64,000 nucleotides of DNA from Ligula intestinalis (Eukaryota > Platyhelminthes > Cestoda > Diphyllobothriidea > Diphyllobothriidae): assembly GCA_036362985.1 (NCBI GenBank), contig JAYGXS010000008.1, forward strand, positions 19,753,281-19,817,280, in the 5' to 3' direction. The stretch's first letter is position 1, and each line of letters begins with the position of its first letter. The notes beneath the pieces were generated by a model. It was not told the origin of the DNA, searched no databases, and saw only the letters and a list, made by a program, of their open reading frames with translations. This document shows positions 11,701 through 22,387 of the stretch, one piece after another. The position numbers and the translations under genes are program-made.

Positions 11701-13358
11701 ACCCCCACACAGATGGCCTTGTTACTGAAATGTATTTTTAGAAAGAGGCTTCATCCTGGTGTTCGTTACTTGCAACATTCCATGATTTTATTCTGAAAGA
11801 AACATAATAGGGGAAAAATCATTTTTTTAAAAACCCCACCATTAAAAATCGATTTTTCATTATACACCCGGGAAATGGTCTGCTTACAATCCTAATTTGG
11901 TACATATTTCCCAAAACGTATGCAGCAGATTGTACAGCAAAAAAGTACGCAGCTTATCAGTTTGAAATCATTTTGGGGATTGCGCTTAGAAACACTGATT
12001 TCATATGCTTCAATTATCGCTAGCAGTCTGTCATATTAACAACACCAAAAACAACATTCTTTGATACGGGACAGCTGGTAATAAGGGTTTTACGAGTGAT
12101 GAAAACCGGGAGCCCAGGGGGAATACTTAAAGGAAAAATAGGAAATAACAGATAAAGTTCTTATAAAAAGCTAATAAATAGCATCGAAAAAGGGCGAAAT
12201 GCTTGAAAAATAATTTGAATAATGAAATCGTATCTGAAATTAAGTAAAAATCTTTCATTAAATGCAAAAGCAAACTAATAAATTGGGAATAAAAAATGAG
12301 TTTTCATCATAACCGATCCTGTCTAACAAAATTTTATGGATTTTGGTCACCCTGGTGGTATGAGTTTTATTTCGACCATCTTAGGCATTCCAATTGTTAT
12401 TTAGCCTAATCGTTTCCGCTCTTAAAAGCATAATCACGATTCATTTTATAACTTGCTGTGTTGTGCATTCAGTTATAAAGATTTTCTAGGGATTATAATC
12501 ATTTACAAGCCAATAGTCTCCAATTGTATTCAATGTTTAGCTTCCTTGGTGCCAAGATTCGCATCAAAAATATCTTGATTCCTGTAATCAACAAAAACAT
12601 TTTCTGCAGAATTCCGCATCGTCTCTTAAAAACAGTTTTGTTTGTATAAATAGATGTTGTTCTTTAATAACTACATTATCTAACCTATTTGAAGATCAGG
12701 AAATAAATGCCGTATCGAAAGAATCTGAGTTTTCTGAAATTGCACGCACTTATTTATCTTATATCAGAAATTATTAAAGTACCGTAATCAGCTGCATCTT
12801 TTCATCTTGCTAGATAGCAATTTCGATCTTTACAGAAGCATTTTTTAACTTTGTCATGCCTGTTCGATGTTTTAGATAGCCCCAACTGCCTCGTAGTTGC
12901 ATACCATTAATATACGGTTCTTGTTGCCGTTGCTGTAGAATCCCATATTGTTAGTAATCTATCAACCTATTAGATACAACTTGAAGAAATTCCTTGGGTT
13001 CTTTAAAGTTTTACGAAGCATTCCAATATAAGAAAAACAAATATGTGAAAAATATGCGTTCCTGTGTATGTACGCTTGTGTTTATGTTGCTCTGAAAAAT
13101 ATGTAGAAAAATAGCAAAATGATTTGTTTTGCATATCTTTACAGATGCTGAGGCAGTTGAAATGCTCTCTGAAGCAGATAAAGATGGAGACGGTCGTGTT
13201 ACTTTTGACGGTAAGGTGACATACCAATTACATCGTATCATTGGGTGATTGCTACTTACTGTTTGTGAGTATATATTATTACTTCGTTTTGTATTTCAGA
13301 GTTTTCTACCATCATGACTGAGCCCTTGGCAGAGAAAAAATCGGCCGAGAATGGTTAA
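2646..13358 (+). CDS. Calmodulin-like EF-hand Ca2+-binding protein (3' four exons)
   Basis: C-terminal ~101 residues of a calmodulin-family calcium sensor, assembled from exons 2646-2755, 9047-9116, 13145-13210 and 13300-13358 (stop TAA 13356-13358). Exon 1 encodes the second half of an EF-hand loop, GDGQIGFDEF. The exon 1/2 junction builds a full loop, DRDHDGFITAAE (D1, D3, D5, G6, I8, E12). Exons 3/4 give DKDGDGRVTFDE, another complete loop. By alignment with calmodulin these are EF-2 (part), EF-3 and EF-4. Calmodulin would end a few residues after EF-4; here a lysine/glutamate-containing tail of about 12 residues follows. Expected role is Ca2+-dependent target binding in the cytosol, inferred from the family. 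Introns are 6291, 4028 and 89 bp; the first two are filled with transposon fragments. Intron 2 needs a GC donor. The N-terminal exon(s) were not found. Troponin C-like or other CaM-like assignment cannot be excluded. Confidence 0.9.
3557..3599 (+). repeat. (CTT)n microsatellite, about 14 units
   Basis: Uninterrupted CTT repeat of 43 bases. A long open frame at 3326-3751 reads through it as poly-leucine and is an artefact of the repeat. Confidence 0.95.
7575..7800 (+). mobile_element. PLE-C fragment (linker into GIY-YIG)
   Basis: One frame reads LRRRNRRTGKTM, matching LRRCNQRAGQMT of the minus-strand PLE-C copy at 60.9 kb. Another frame continues with LRVFFTNSLLPP and then CTCKAGYI, the start of the GIY-YIG domain (compare CSCGAGYIGR at 60.7 kb). 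A stop codon and a frame change show it is dead. It lies inside intron 1 of the EF-hand gene, in sense orientation. Confidence 0.75.
9047..9116 (+). CDS. EF-hand gene, exon encoding EF-3 loop and exiting helix
   Basis: Begins in phase 0 right after TTGCAG and encodes DHDGFITAAELLDVLHRM followed by NFEIT. It must end at 9116, before GCAAGT, leaving one base (T) that joins AT of the next exon to make a tyrosine codon. The only nearby GT donor (9121) would put a stop codon at the start of the next exon. Confidence 0.88.
9395..9960. repeat. Inverted repeat, arms of about 170 bp
   Basis: The reverse complement of roughly 9395-9575 aligns with roughly 9785-9960, sharing blocks such as GACATCTGGCAGA, GGAAGCGAGAATGC and CTTCTTCCTCT. 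By eye the arms are about 80% identical, separated by about 210 bp. This could be an old foldback element or the inverted ends of a lost PLE; no coding sequence is recognised between the arms. Confidence 0.7.
10191..10911 (-). mobile_element. PLE-A fragment: GIY-YIG C-terminus and 3' end
   Basis: The minus strand carries the longest readable PLE-A C-terminus in the window: QVAAHSTGSGQTFK, AEILALVDNRLS, NDLPSPYSVLRVNLDTARR and RTIITSNSTTHDECS, in one frame to about 10.36 kb. The nuclease N-terminal half near 10.8-10.9 kb is eroded. The 3' segment (10190-10390) contains the family's terminal sequence, with AATCCGCGA and CGAATAAAGGC on the minus strand, shared with 16.7, 31.0 and 49.8 kb. Lies in intron 2 of the EF-hand gene, antisense to it. 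Confidence 0.85.
10965..11200 (+). repeat. PLE-A terminal (pLTR-like) segment
   Basis: Shares with the ends at 10.2, 16.7 and 31.0 kb the string of motifs GTATCCTGTAAATACTGCA, CTTCTAC and ATGATAAATCCGC. It is opposite in orientation to the neighbouring PLE-A copy, so the pair may be inverted termini of one insertion. Confidence 0.55.
13145..13210 (+). CDS. EF-hand gene, exon encoding EF-4 helix and loop
   Basis: Acceptor TTTACAG, donor GTAAGG at 13211. Phase 1 in and out (66 nt). Encodes AEAVEMLSEADKDGDGRVTFD, split here as an entering helix followed by the loop residues D-K-D-G-D-G-R-V-T-F-D. Confidence 0.92.
13300..13358 (+). CDS. EF-hand gene, terminal exon
   Basis: Acceptor GTATTTCAG at 13291-13299 after an 89-bp intron. 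Completes the loop glutamate (G|AG), then encodes FSTIMTEPLAEKK and a short SAENG end before TAA. No clear AATAAA poly(A) signal is seen in the next few hundred bases. Confidence 0.92.
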
Positions 13359-13495
13359 CCGCGAAGATCATTGCGCCATCCAGTTTATATACCAACCATT
13401 GTACAGCCTTCAATTAATTTTGCCGTTCAATTTCTCTGCTCCTGACTGCAACCACAAAGGCCTTTCGGTTTCGGCTTCACGACAGACCTCTACCC

Positions 13496-13750
13496 CCGTT
13501 GCCAACATGATAATGCTGCTTGGTCCGCGCTTTCTACAACTGCCCACATCTGCAAAAGTCCTGACTACTGGACTTGTACAATTTCAGTAATTTACTTTTA
13601 TTTAGTACTCATTCATCTAGTAGCATCTTTTTGGGGAATTGCATAAACGTCTAACACAACAGGCTTCGTTTCCACAAAACGTTCATTGGGTCATGCTTGG
13701 TAGTTGGTCAAAGGAATCGGAAGTACCTATGAACCATTCTTGATGGTAAT
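13496..13750 (+). repeat. Tandem-repeat unit 0 (partial)
   Basis: Holds the unit end (about 13496-13640) and unit start (about 13642-13750) of the repeat described at 14405-18250. The junction block with ATAAACGTCT followed by a CTG/GCTTCG stretch recurs near 14412 and 16292, and ACTGGACTT recurs near 16222. Truncated on the right by the PLE fragment at 13.75-14.4 kb. Confidence 0.65.
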
Positions 13751-14120
13751 GACGTCGGCATATCGTCTTGGTTGTTGCCTAGGGGCCTCATTGGTTGAGT
13801 TCTCGGTTGGGTTTGCGTGTAACGAGGACGTCAGGGAAAGGCCGTTGCTCAGCATTCTCTTCTTCCTATGTGAATTGAATGTCGGGAAAGAGGCCGTTCA
13901 GCAGGTCTTGGAAGTCTGCTAGTCGCGACCGCTCGATAAACACGAAGGTGTCTTCTACGTACTGGCACTATAATACAGATTCGAATTGACTGATGACCAT
14001 CTCTTCCAGCTCCTTTAAGACCAGTTCTGCGATTAGACCGGCCGTTCTTTTTGATTTGCTCGTTTGTTCTACTATTGGATGGGAAGACCTTTCTTTGACA
14101 AAAGACAAAGAGTTGCATTT
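13700..14120 (-). mobile_element. PLE reverse transcriptase fragment
   Basis: Minus strand, one frame: GLIAELVLKELEEMV, then QYVEDTFVFIERSR (the YVDD-type catalytic motif C with the first D changed to E), then NGLFPDIQFT and FPDVLVTRKP. Stops occur before QYVED and after QFT. Upstream, KKGLPI is the remnant of the motif B GLPMGSP-type turn after a frameshift. Resembles the RT of PLE-E at 23.3-23.5 kb; lineage A or E cannot be decided. Confidence 0.85.
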
Positions 14121-14311
14121 TGTGGTCCAGGGACAAACGCCGCTGCACCAAGGCTGCACGCCATAACGCCAATGACGCACGCAGGAGCAATAGGATGAGA
14201 AGGCAAAGCGCGAACCCAATCAATCACGAAGCCTATCCCCCCTCTCCTACTTCCCATAGTCTCGTAGCTGAACTACAAAGCATGCCAATTCTTGCTGTTT
14301 TCTTGTCTTCT

Positions 14312-14345
14312 CTGACGATGGCCTTATGCTGGAGTCCAAATGCTC
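14312..14345 (+). ncRNA. Hammerhead-like core, degenerate
   Basis: CTGACGA at 14312-14318, a potential stem (GGCCT...), then AAATGCTC where intact copies have GAAAGCTC, followed by GACGAATAAAAGG as in other PLE ends. A decayed PLE terminus. Confidence 0.4.
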
Positions 14346-14404
14346 AGACGAATAAAAGGATTGTCGCAGTGATCATGCATTTGTCTCCTCTTCTCCTGCC
14401 TGCA

Positions 14405-16285
14405 AGCAGAATCGTATAAACGCCAGAGACGGTATGCTCTGTATGCATTCAACCGTACTTGGTGAATGGTCAAGGGAACTGAACGTTTTTAAGAACCAGT
14501 ATTGATAACCAAAGTGTAGGGAGGCTGTCTTGCCTGTTGACCGGAAAGCATATGCGTCAAACACGGAAATATGAACCACCCTCCGCAATACAAGTAATCT
14601 CACGGTGAATTCAGGGAAATATGAACCATTCTAGTGGCCTCACTTTCAATATGACTGCAAGATTTCGATTCGCAAATCTGATCTTCACACCATTTAAAAA
14701 TTGGTGCAAACCCATCTATTATGCAGTCAAATACTACTCTCTTGTCTAACCAAAAGAATGAACTGCGTCTTTGTTATGAATCTGAAGTAGCTCGAAAGGG
14801 TCTGGTAAGCTATTCCAGATAGCAGCCGGCTGTTTGAAGGGTGTTGATTTCAATACCCACCAATCTAGATATAAAGCCTAAAAAATGAAAAATAGTTTTA
14901 GTTTTGTTCAGTTTATCTGGTAAGAGTAATAGGCAGTGCCTAGAAAATCCTATTACTTACGGAGCGCTGAATAATACATATTTGTACACGCGCGCATATA
15001 AATAGTCATTTTCAACATATTATCCATAAACTATGAGTAGCATTTTTTTAGAAATGGCTCTCATCACGAATTCCTGTGGGATTAGTTCGAAAGACAACAG
15101 GGGATACATATCATTATGCAAGCGTTTCTTGAAGATCTGTAGAGCCGTCATCTCTACGAATGATTGTTGGAGATTACTTTATTGTCCTTTTTCCCGTTGC
15201 GTGAAGAATCCAGATCGGAGTTTACGCTTAAATCTATTTGTGCGCCTCTCCATTGTGTGTCCACAACGACTAAATGGGAGATGCCACTGAAACATGTCCT
15301 CAAAATCGTTGAAGCAAAGCTTACTGGAGTAGACAAACATGGTAGAAGATGTTTTCTTTTAGAAGAACAAAGATTGCGGGACGGTCATAAAACGCAAGCA
15401 ATTTAATCATTTCTATTTGGTAGTACTACTAAGATTGTTTTCCATAGGTGTGTTGGCTTCCGTGAAAACTTGATTTGCTATTAAACCCCGCACGATGATA
15501 GCCCCAACTCGTGGGCCACTGGGCTGGATTACTACCAGGACTAGATCAGGGCAGGGAAGGTGTTATCCGCGTTGGAGGTGTTGGTTGCAGGCCTACGTGC
15601 AGGCACCAGAGGCCCGTGGCGCTTATAATACCCCAATCAATGAGACCTTGGTCAGGCATGCTGTTACTTACTTCGGCCGCGTCTCTGATCTTCTTATCTC
15701 TCTCTTGGCATCGGAAGAGGTGCAGTATATGACTCGTAAGTTCTTGTGCCTGCCGCAACACGTTATAGCAATCGTCGTAGTAGACAGTCAAAATGTCGGG
15801 TCTAGAGTCTGCTTTGAGTAGGAGTTTGGAGATTGGCCTATAGACTGTTGGCTGTTGGGTTCGGATTGAGGTTTTTGTTTGCGTTTCACAGCTGGAGGGC
15901 TGTGGTTAATATTTTGAACATAATTTGGTAACTTAATAGCTAAACTTATTACTGATTAATCAGTTTAATTAATAATCGATTTGTGCTAAGGAACACTGTC
16001 GATTCGTTACTATTTCAGAAAAGACGTCATTTGAGAGGGATTTCAGGACACAACTGTTACGGTACACCATTTTTAAATTGCTCGCTGCTTCATAAACTCA
16101 GTTGGTGGACTTGAACGCTATGCCTTATATTTCCCGCCAAGTCACCCCCACCCCGCCAAAACAAGAATGCCGCCAAGTCTACGCTTTCTAAGACTGCCCA
16201 ATTCTGCGAGAGTCCTGACAACTGGACTTTTACAACTTAATTAATACACTTTTGTTAAGTACTAAGTCCTCTAGTACCTTCCCTG
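14405..16285 (+). repeat. Tandem-repeat unit A, about 1.9 kb
   Basis: Aligns in order with unit B (16287-18250). Shared landmarks include GGAAAGCATATGC (14545/16457), TAACCAAAAG (14748/16561), CAATACC..A (14850/16866), CACGC-rich ATATAAATA (14990/17008), GGTAGTACTACTAAGATTGT (15419/17469), TTGGCATCGGAA (15705/17750) and CTGATTAATCA (15952/18062). The only large difference is about 200 bp present in B (16650-16855) and absent here. Confidence 0.8.
15040..15340 (-). mobile_element. CR1-type non-LTR 3' tail (copy in unit A)
   Basis: On the minus strand: GHTMERRTNRFK, LRSGFFTQRE, then QQSFVEMTALQIFKKRL. This is the C-terminal signature of CR1-like reverse transcriptase proteins (a GH...K block, FFSQRV..WNSLP, and V.A..V..FK..LD). 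A TAA falls between FFTQRE and QQSF, so the copy is dead. Confidence 0.8.
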
Positions 16286-16689
16286 TTGGGATCATATAAA
16301 CGTCTGAGACAGCCTGCTCTGTGTGCACGAAACACTTATTCGAGCGTACTTGTTGAGTTGTCAGGGAACCCAGAGGTTATTAAGAACCCCTCTTGATGGG
16401 CAAATTGGAGACATGCAATCTTGCCGTTTGACAAAGGGCTTCATCGGGTGACACCCGGAAAGCATATGCATCGAACACGGTACTGTGAACCATCCTCCGC
16501 AGTACAGGTACTCTCGCGCAAACCCATCTGCAATACAGGCCATTTTATATTCTCATGCCTAACCAAAAGCATGAACAACGTATTTGTGATGACTCTGAAG
16601 GTGGATTAAATGGTCTGATAAACTATTCCACATAGTACCTGACTATTCTAAGGTTCCTTGTCTTGCCAGTTTGAAACACTACGCATCTC

Positions 16690-16860
16690 GCCGGTTCCGT
16701 TTTCAGCGGTGACTTGTATCTCACAAAAACACGTTTCTGCTACTATTTTCTGCTAAAAGCTCTAATGATAAATCCTAGATGGATGTCAAAACGTCACGCG
16801 AATAAAGGTATTGTCCCAGCGATCGAGTCGTCTTCTTTTGTTCTTTTCTTCAGGGTGTTG
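16690..16860 (+). mobile_element. PLE-A terminal segment inserted in unit B
   Basis: Contains CTGCTACTATTTTCTGC, AATGATAAATCC, GATGTCAAAACGTC and CGCGAATAAAGG, the PLE-A 3' end. Absent from the matching place in unit A, so it arrived after the duplication or was lost from A. A degenerate hammerhead core lies at 16762-16795: CTAATGA, a short ATCC/GGAT stem, AAAA, CGTC. Confidence 0.65.
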
Positions 16861-17089
16861 CTTTCAATACCTACTTATCCAGCTGTAAAGTCTGAATAAT
16901 GTTGTCTAGTTTTAGTTTAATTCACATTTTTGGTGAGAGTAATAGGCAATGCCTAGAATATCCTTTTACCTAGAGCGCGGTGCGCCATACACATTTGTAC
17001 ACGCACGCATATAAATAATCACTTTCAACATATTATTCATAAACAATGAGTAGCATTGTTTTTAGAAATATTTCTTGTCAATAATTCGT

Positions 17090-17385
17090 GGTGTATTAGT
17101 TTAAATTTAAGCCATCGAGGGACAACAGTGAACACATATCATTATCCAAACTTTTCTTGAAGAGCTGTAGGGCCGTCGCCTCAACGACTGATTGTGGGAG
17201 AATATTTCATTGCTCATTGCTCGTTGCGTGAAGAAGTCGGAGCGAACTTTAAGCTGACACATTTCGTGCGCAGCTTCTTTGCATGTCCACGGCGGTGGAT
17301 GAGAGGTGCCACTGAAGTATGTCCTCAAAGTTGTTGAAGCAAAGATTACTGGCGTAGGTAAACATGGCAGAAGGCATTTTTTTGC
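17090..17385 (-). mobile_element. CR1-type non-LTR 3' tail (copy in unit B)
   Basis: Minus strand: HEMCQLKVRSDFFTQRA in one frame, ILPQSVVEATALQLFKKSL in another. This is the same protein end as at 15.1 kb, frameshifted between the two blocks. Confidence 0.8.
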
Positions 17386-18599
17386 CTCCCCTCACCATTT
17401 GGAAAACTTTATTAAAAAAAAACATGGCGAGGGTAAAAAAATTCGGGTCACCTAGGCATTTATTTTGGTAGTACTACTAAGATTGTACTTGCTAGGCGTG
17501 TTGGCGTCCGTAAAAAATTGATTTGCTATGAAACCTGCCACGAAGGTGCCTCTAACGCGGGGCCACTGGGCTGAAACACCACCGCAGACAGATCAGGAGA
17601 GGGCAGCCGAACATGGATGGGGGTGTTAGTGGCACGCGTGGGCGGAGGGGCCAGCCACCGCGGCCCTTATTCCACTCTCAGTCCGTGGGATCTGAGTAAG
17701 ATGTGAAAGTTGTGGTTTCGGTCGTGCCTCCGGTAATCTTTTCTTTGTCTTGGCATCGGAAACAGGAAGATGAGGAAAGATAACATGTGGTAGACCTTCC
17801 GTAAGTTTACTATCATTCACAAATAATCCACGTGTGAGTTCTCGTGTCTGCACCAACACGCTGTGAGCCTCGTCGTAGTCGGTGGTCGAAATGTCGAGTC
17901 TAGAGTTTACTTTGAGTCGGGGTTTGGGGATTGGGCTAAAGGCTGTTGACAGTTTGGGTTCGGGTTTATGCTATCGTCTCGCAGCTACGGGGTTAAGGAT
18001 TACATTTCGACAACTATTGCTCAGAATAAAAATAAATTTATAATTCATTAAGTAAAGTAACTACTGATTAATCAATTTAATCAATAATCAATTTGTACTT
18101 ATTGTCATTGTGGATTCATTGCCATTTCGACACAATCGTTCATTATCGAGGTATTTTGTGACACAACGGTTGCGACACGCCAATTTTTTAAATAATCGCA
18201 CACTACCTCATAAAATTAGAAAGCGTACTTAAACAGCATACTTCATATTTATGATAGTATTCATTTGAACTTCTACATTTGCCTTCTAGTAACCCTGTCT
18301 TTCTCTTCCATAATTAGTTGAGTATGGTTTTGTTAATGGGTCTTCATTTTAGATCCCCGCCAAAGCAGCTTCAATAAACGGGTTCCGCTAGAAGTGCCAA
18401 TTATAGGTATCCGCGTTTTCATGCGGCTTCGACACAACAATCATTACCCAGTACTACAGATGAGAAAAGGTATTATGCATGTCTGAAGTAGGTGAACCGT
18501 TAAACTTAGGTCGAAAGCGCTGAGTGCATACAGACGTCTTCGAGGCATCCCAAGCACCCTGTGGCCATAACTAGACCACTCGCTCACTTGTCCAGAGAT

Positions 18600-18790
18600 G
18601 CCTGAGTGTTCACTTCTGCGAGCTGGTGATTCAATGGTTAGGGCGTTTGACTGTGATCAAAAAGATCGCGAGTTTAAGGCTCGAGAAATGAGCCACATGA
18701 GTCTAGGTAGGACTTGCTCACGACAGCTAAAAGGCCAGAACTGGTCATTGCAGTCTTGCACATCCTTGCCAACAGTATTATCTGCCAGTA
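18600..18790 (+). repeat. tRNA-derived SINE with decayed hammerhead-like module
   Basis: Box A-like GGTGATTCAATGG at 18622-18634 and box B-like GCGAGTTTAAGGCTCG at 18668-18683, then CTCACGACAGCTAAAAGGCC, GAAC and TGGTCATT at about 18717-18750, the eroded SINE body described at 34.7 kb. Confidence 0.65.
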
Positions 18791-18844
18791 TTCACCTTGT
18801 TTCTCAATCAGGGTCAGAGATACAAGTCCGGATCGGTTGATAGC

Positions 18845-18995
18845 TGCGATAAATGAAGTCGAACCTGCCTGGCTAAGTAAAGAGGAAAATCGATCGATTT
18901 CAAGTCCAAATCCTGCACATCTAATCAATAGGACTCACCAGGTCAACGTTTAAGAAGCCTGACTGGTTATCTACCAGGTACCAGCATACTATTTT
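18845..18995 (+). mobile_element. PLE-C fragment (GIY-YIG C-terminus)
   Basis: Encodes PAWLSKEENRSISSPNP, AHLIN and THQVNV, matching PAWLCKHENRSISSSIL at 28.15 kb and PAWLSKSKIRSISSAIL at 60.7 kb. Confidence 0.75.
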
Positions 18996-21900
18996 AAATC
19001 CCAGAAAAACGAACGCTTCCAGCAGTCCAGACAGTAGCGATTTGGTAAACTAATTCAGAGCCCTGTTTTCAGAAGACTTCCATACTGGCCGGCTTCAGGT
19101 TGCAATCACGGACTGCCTAAACGCTCCTGGTAACATGCAAATGCACTCGGCGTGAGAATGAAGAATATGGCTGAATATCCCTTCTTCTCCCCCCTCCTAA
19201 TCCCGAGAACCATTTAAATCATGTATGTAACTCATGAATTCAATCCCTATATAGCAACCTGACGACGAATGACTGAATACATATGCTTCACAATCTGATC
19301 TCTCAATCATACGATAGTAATTTTCGCAGAAAAGGAAGATTTTCCCCCATTTCGGCAGTAAGGAGTGAAGTTGAGGAAAAGTTGATCCCCCTAATATTTG
19401 CCGGCCTAGTGTACGAAATTCCAAATATTTAACGATTCAAATACGCTGCAAATTAACCGCCAACTCAAAAGAATCGTTCTATCGTTGTCTTGCACCGCTT
19501 ATGTCTGCACCTACGGCAGTAGGTAAGTCTTCAGCGGTTTAAGACTGATCATCATGTTTGCAGACTCAGTCTCCCTCTCGAATTACTGCTTGCTCCTAGT
19601 TTTTTTGTTTTGGTCTCTGAGTGTTCCTTTTATGGTCATTGCAGACAATGTCATCGTTGTGGGCTTAAATCTCTACTCTTAGCCGCGGCCAGTCCAATTG
19701 CGTCATCAGTAGATGTGCTGCATTGACCTTAATTGGTCTGACCAGCGATGAAGAGCATGCGGCAAGTACCAACTGGGTGTCATGACCAAGATTCCGTAGT
19801 AATTTCTAAAAGTCCCCCTTTCGGAAGGGAGGCTCGGCACATTTATTTATGCTTTTACTTACAGGCAATGTAATCAGCGAGATCGTGGCAGAGTAAACAT
19901 TCGTAAGGAATGGGAACGCAGAACGATATCCGCTGGAATTGTTAACGTGATATTTGCAACGGAAATCGCAGTTAATATCGGACACAGGATAATCCAACAC
20001 ATAATTTCTGTATTAAATCGGTTGAACGCCGTTGCCACTTTTTATGCTGATATTGACAATCGTATAAACAGATCACATTGAGATTTAAGGTGTCAAAGAA
20101 GCCTAATAGGCAAACCGGCCACCCTTACTAACACTACAGGGCCGTGGCACCCCCATCTATAAGCGCTGACTAGTTTTCTGCATGTTTAACGGTCAGTAAA
20201 ATTGCGTTAGTTCTTCAGACACACCGTTATCCAACGGATTACCGAGATACCTATAAGCATATTACTGACATGATTTCAGTAAATTCAACCTAGTGACAAC
20301 TTCATAGTGAAAATACAGTGAACGGATTGTACGCAATAACTTCGCAAATACCATACTGTGTAAACATCTATGTTGCATCATTAATTTCATGCATTTTGCA
20401 TACTTCAGCAACCTATAAAGCATTTTGAAGCATGACTACTTTAGTGTAATACACTGTACCGTTTAAAATGAGTTTTAAGGGCTTTTGTCATGTACTCCGA
20501 ACATATTGATTGATATATCCAATCACATTTTCAATGCAATTTTCCACAATATTAAGAGTGAATCATGTTCCTTTTATTAGTATGCAGCTGTTGTCTGAAA
20601 ACCTTGTGCTGCCATCAAGATGACTACTCTACAAGGAGGTACACCCGGTTATACTTTCACTCTGTATGCAGTTAATATTTATTCGCCTGACCAGAGGAGA
20701 TGCAGATTTCCAACCCAACCTTTACTAATGACTAATCCAAGAATACATTTGAAAAAGGCAGAGATGATGAAATATGCAGACTTCCTAAACGTCGGAAAAT
20801 ATTTGACGTCTAATGGGCAACAAAATCCGAATAGGATAAAAAGCATGCATTTATATACACAACCTTTTTGAGTTTTATTCTGTATCTATGTATTTCCTAG
20901 CCACTTTGTTTTCTTGTTCCCTTAATAAAACTGAACTGAACTGAATATGTGAGCCCCAGATAAACATGCAAGTATTGGAACGGTAATTGTATTTTTCTGC
21001 TCTTTCGGTCTCCTGGCCTGGGGACTGTTTCCCTTTCCGCGGCAAGCAAAAACCCACGGTTCTCTCCAACAACTGTGGAATTCTTCATATATCTGCATTA
21101 TCCCCTCACCTCTTCTTTCTTCACACCATCGACCTACAATCACTGGATTAATGTTTGCATGCAAAACAAAAGAATGACTTGGTTTTTGGTCATCTTCTGA
21201 AAAATCTGACGCATTTCTAGGTTCCGAAAGATGGCCTGGACCAAGTCTCGGCTTGGTCATCAACAAATTACCTTCTACTCAATAATTACAAGTCTGTCCA
21301 GTGCGTTCTCTGATTGCGACCCTCTGCCAGTCCTGAATCTTAAGGCATCTTGCTCAATGACGTAGCCTTTTTCATGGCAAAAACATATAGATTGCAGCTG
21401 TCCGTGTGCTTTGGTCCAATTTTATCTCAAGGATCGAAATGAAAACGGTCGCTAGGGCTGGCTCCAAAGGGCTGCACATGACTGCATCATAGCACTAGAG
21501 ATCACTTGACATGAAAAGGGCTGATTACAAACATGTCCCACTGACAAGTTGTGAGTGCTCGATAAAAACATGCTTTAAGCCAGTTGCTAAGATTATGTGT
21601 ATTGGTTCAAATCTGCCTGCAACCCTCACCCTCTAGCTAATGTAAGCATCCGCGCCCGGCTGTCCGCCGGCTCCAGGCCGATCTGACCAATAATCTCTCT
21701 CTAGCTAACACACGCATGACCATGCTGCTGACGCTGTGATGACTGCCGGTGTTAGGAGGACCCAACACTTACGCCGTCCCCGGGCAGAATAACAAAGATT
21801 TAACACGCGAGAACGCCGCTGACCAGGTGCTGAGGTCATGCATGACAAGGGCCACGAAAAGACCCATGCACATGCTTGCGTCACCAAGGGCATGACCGGT

Positions 21901-22184
21901 CATCTGCGGACACGATAAATGAAAGCATGACGGCTGCTTGTAGAGGCCACTCGTGGATAGCCAGTAGGGAACAATGACTACTGGCTCTTAAATACACTAC
22001 CACCACTGAAGGCGGCCACACTTTGCCGTAGACGGTGCCGATGACCTGAGAATCTGATGCCGAGATGAGACGGACCACAGAAGACAATCTGCTAGACATA
22101 CAGGAAACAGAGTAGGTGTATTAGTACAACTGACAGTAAAGTACTATCTCAAATTAATGAGAACGTTCAAGATCCAGGTATTTT
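18996..22184. other. No recognisable gene
   Basis: Short open frames without motifs. AT-rich to about 20.9 kb, more GC-balanced from 21.0 to 22.1 kb. An open frame at 20620-20871 has no support beyond its length. Confidence 0.5.
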
Positions 22185-22234
22185 AATGCTTGAGGAAGAA
22201 GGAATGTCGAGCACCGGATCAAGTTGTTGATTAT

Positions 22235-22275
22235 TCCGAGCTTTCGGGCTCTTGCGGGAGTCCATCGTCAGAGAT
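22235..22275 (-). ncRNA. PLE-E hammerhead-like core, left terminus
   Basis: Minus strand: CTGACGA (22265-22271), a hairpin formed by GGACTC and GAGCCC around a CGCAA loop, then GAAAGCTC (22238-22245). Helix III would be the palindrome AGCT with no loop, followed by C as cleavage base. One unpaired base (T) follows CTGACGA. Helix I pairing is not obvious. Confidence 0.5.
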
Positions 22276-22371
22276 AAAGGCATTCACGAAAAGCAAGTAA
22301 CAGTAATAGGGAGTAGGAGCCAATCAAACGTCATAGAGTAGGGGGGTCAGAGGGAGGAAGGAGAGGGGGGA

Positions 22372-22387
22372 GGGGGGGGGGGGGGGG
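22372..22387 (+). repeat. 16-base guanine run in G-rich tract
   Basis: Uninterrupted G16 within a G-rich region (22340-22390), with two partial direct copies of the flank at 22310-22350 and 22443-22500. Could form a G-quadruplex; prone to assembly length error. Confidence 0.9.

Larger units (their letters stand above)
9117..13144 (+). other. Intron 2 of the EF-hand gene, GC-AG type (4.0 kb)
   Basis: Donor GCAAGT at 9117-9122, acceptor TCTTTACAG at 13136-13144. Contains an inverted repeat (9395-9960), a minus-strand PLE-A C-terminus (10191-10911) and a plus-strand PLE-A end (10965-11200). From 11.2 to 13.1 kb it is AT-rich with no recognised element. Confidence 0.75.
16287..18250 (+). repeat. 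Tandem-repeat unit B, about 2.0 kb
   Basis: Second full unit of the tandem repeat, diverged from unit A by many substitutions and small indels. Ends just before the block that closes unit A at 16140-16285. Confidence 0.8.

Noticed and set aside
20620..20871. 83-codon open frame starting with a clear ATG
   Set aside because: Isolated in AT-rich DNA with no family resemblance.
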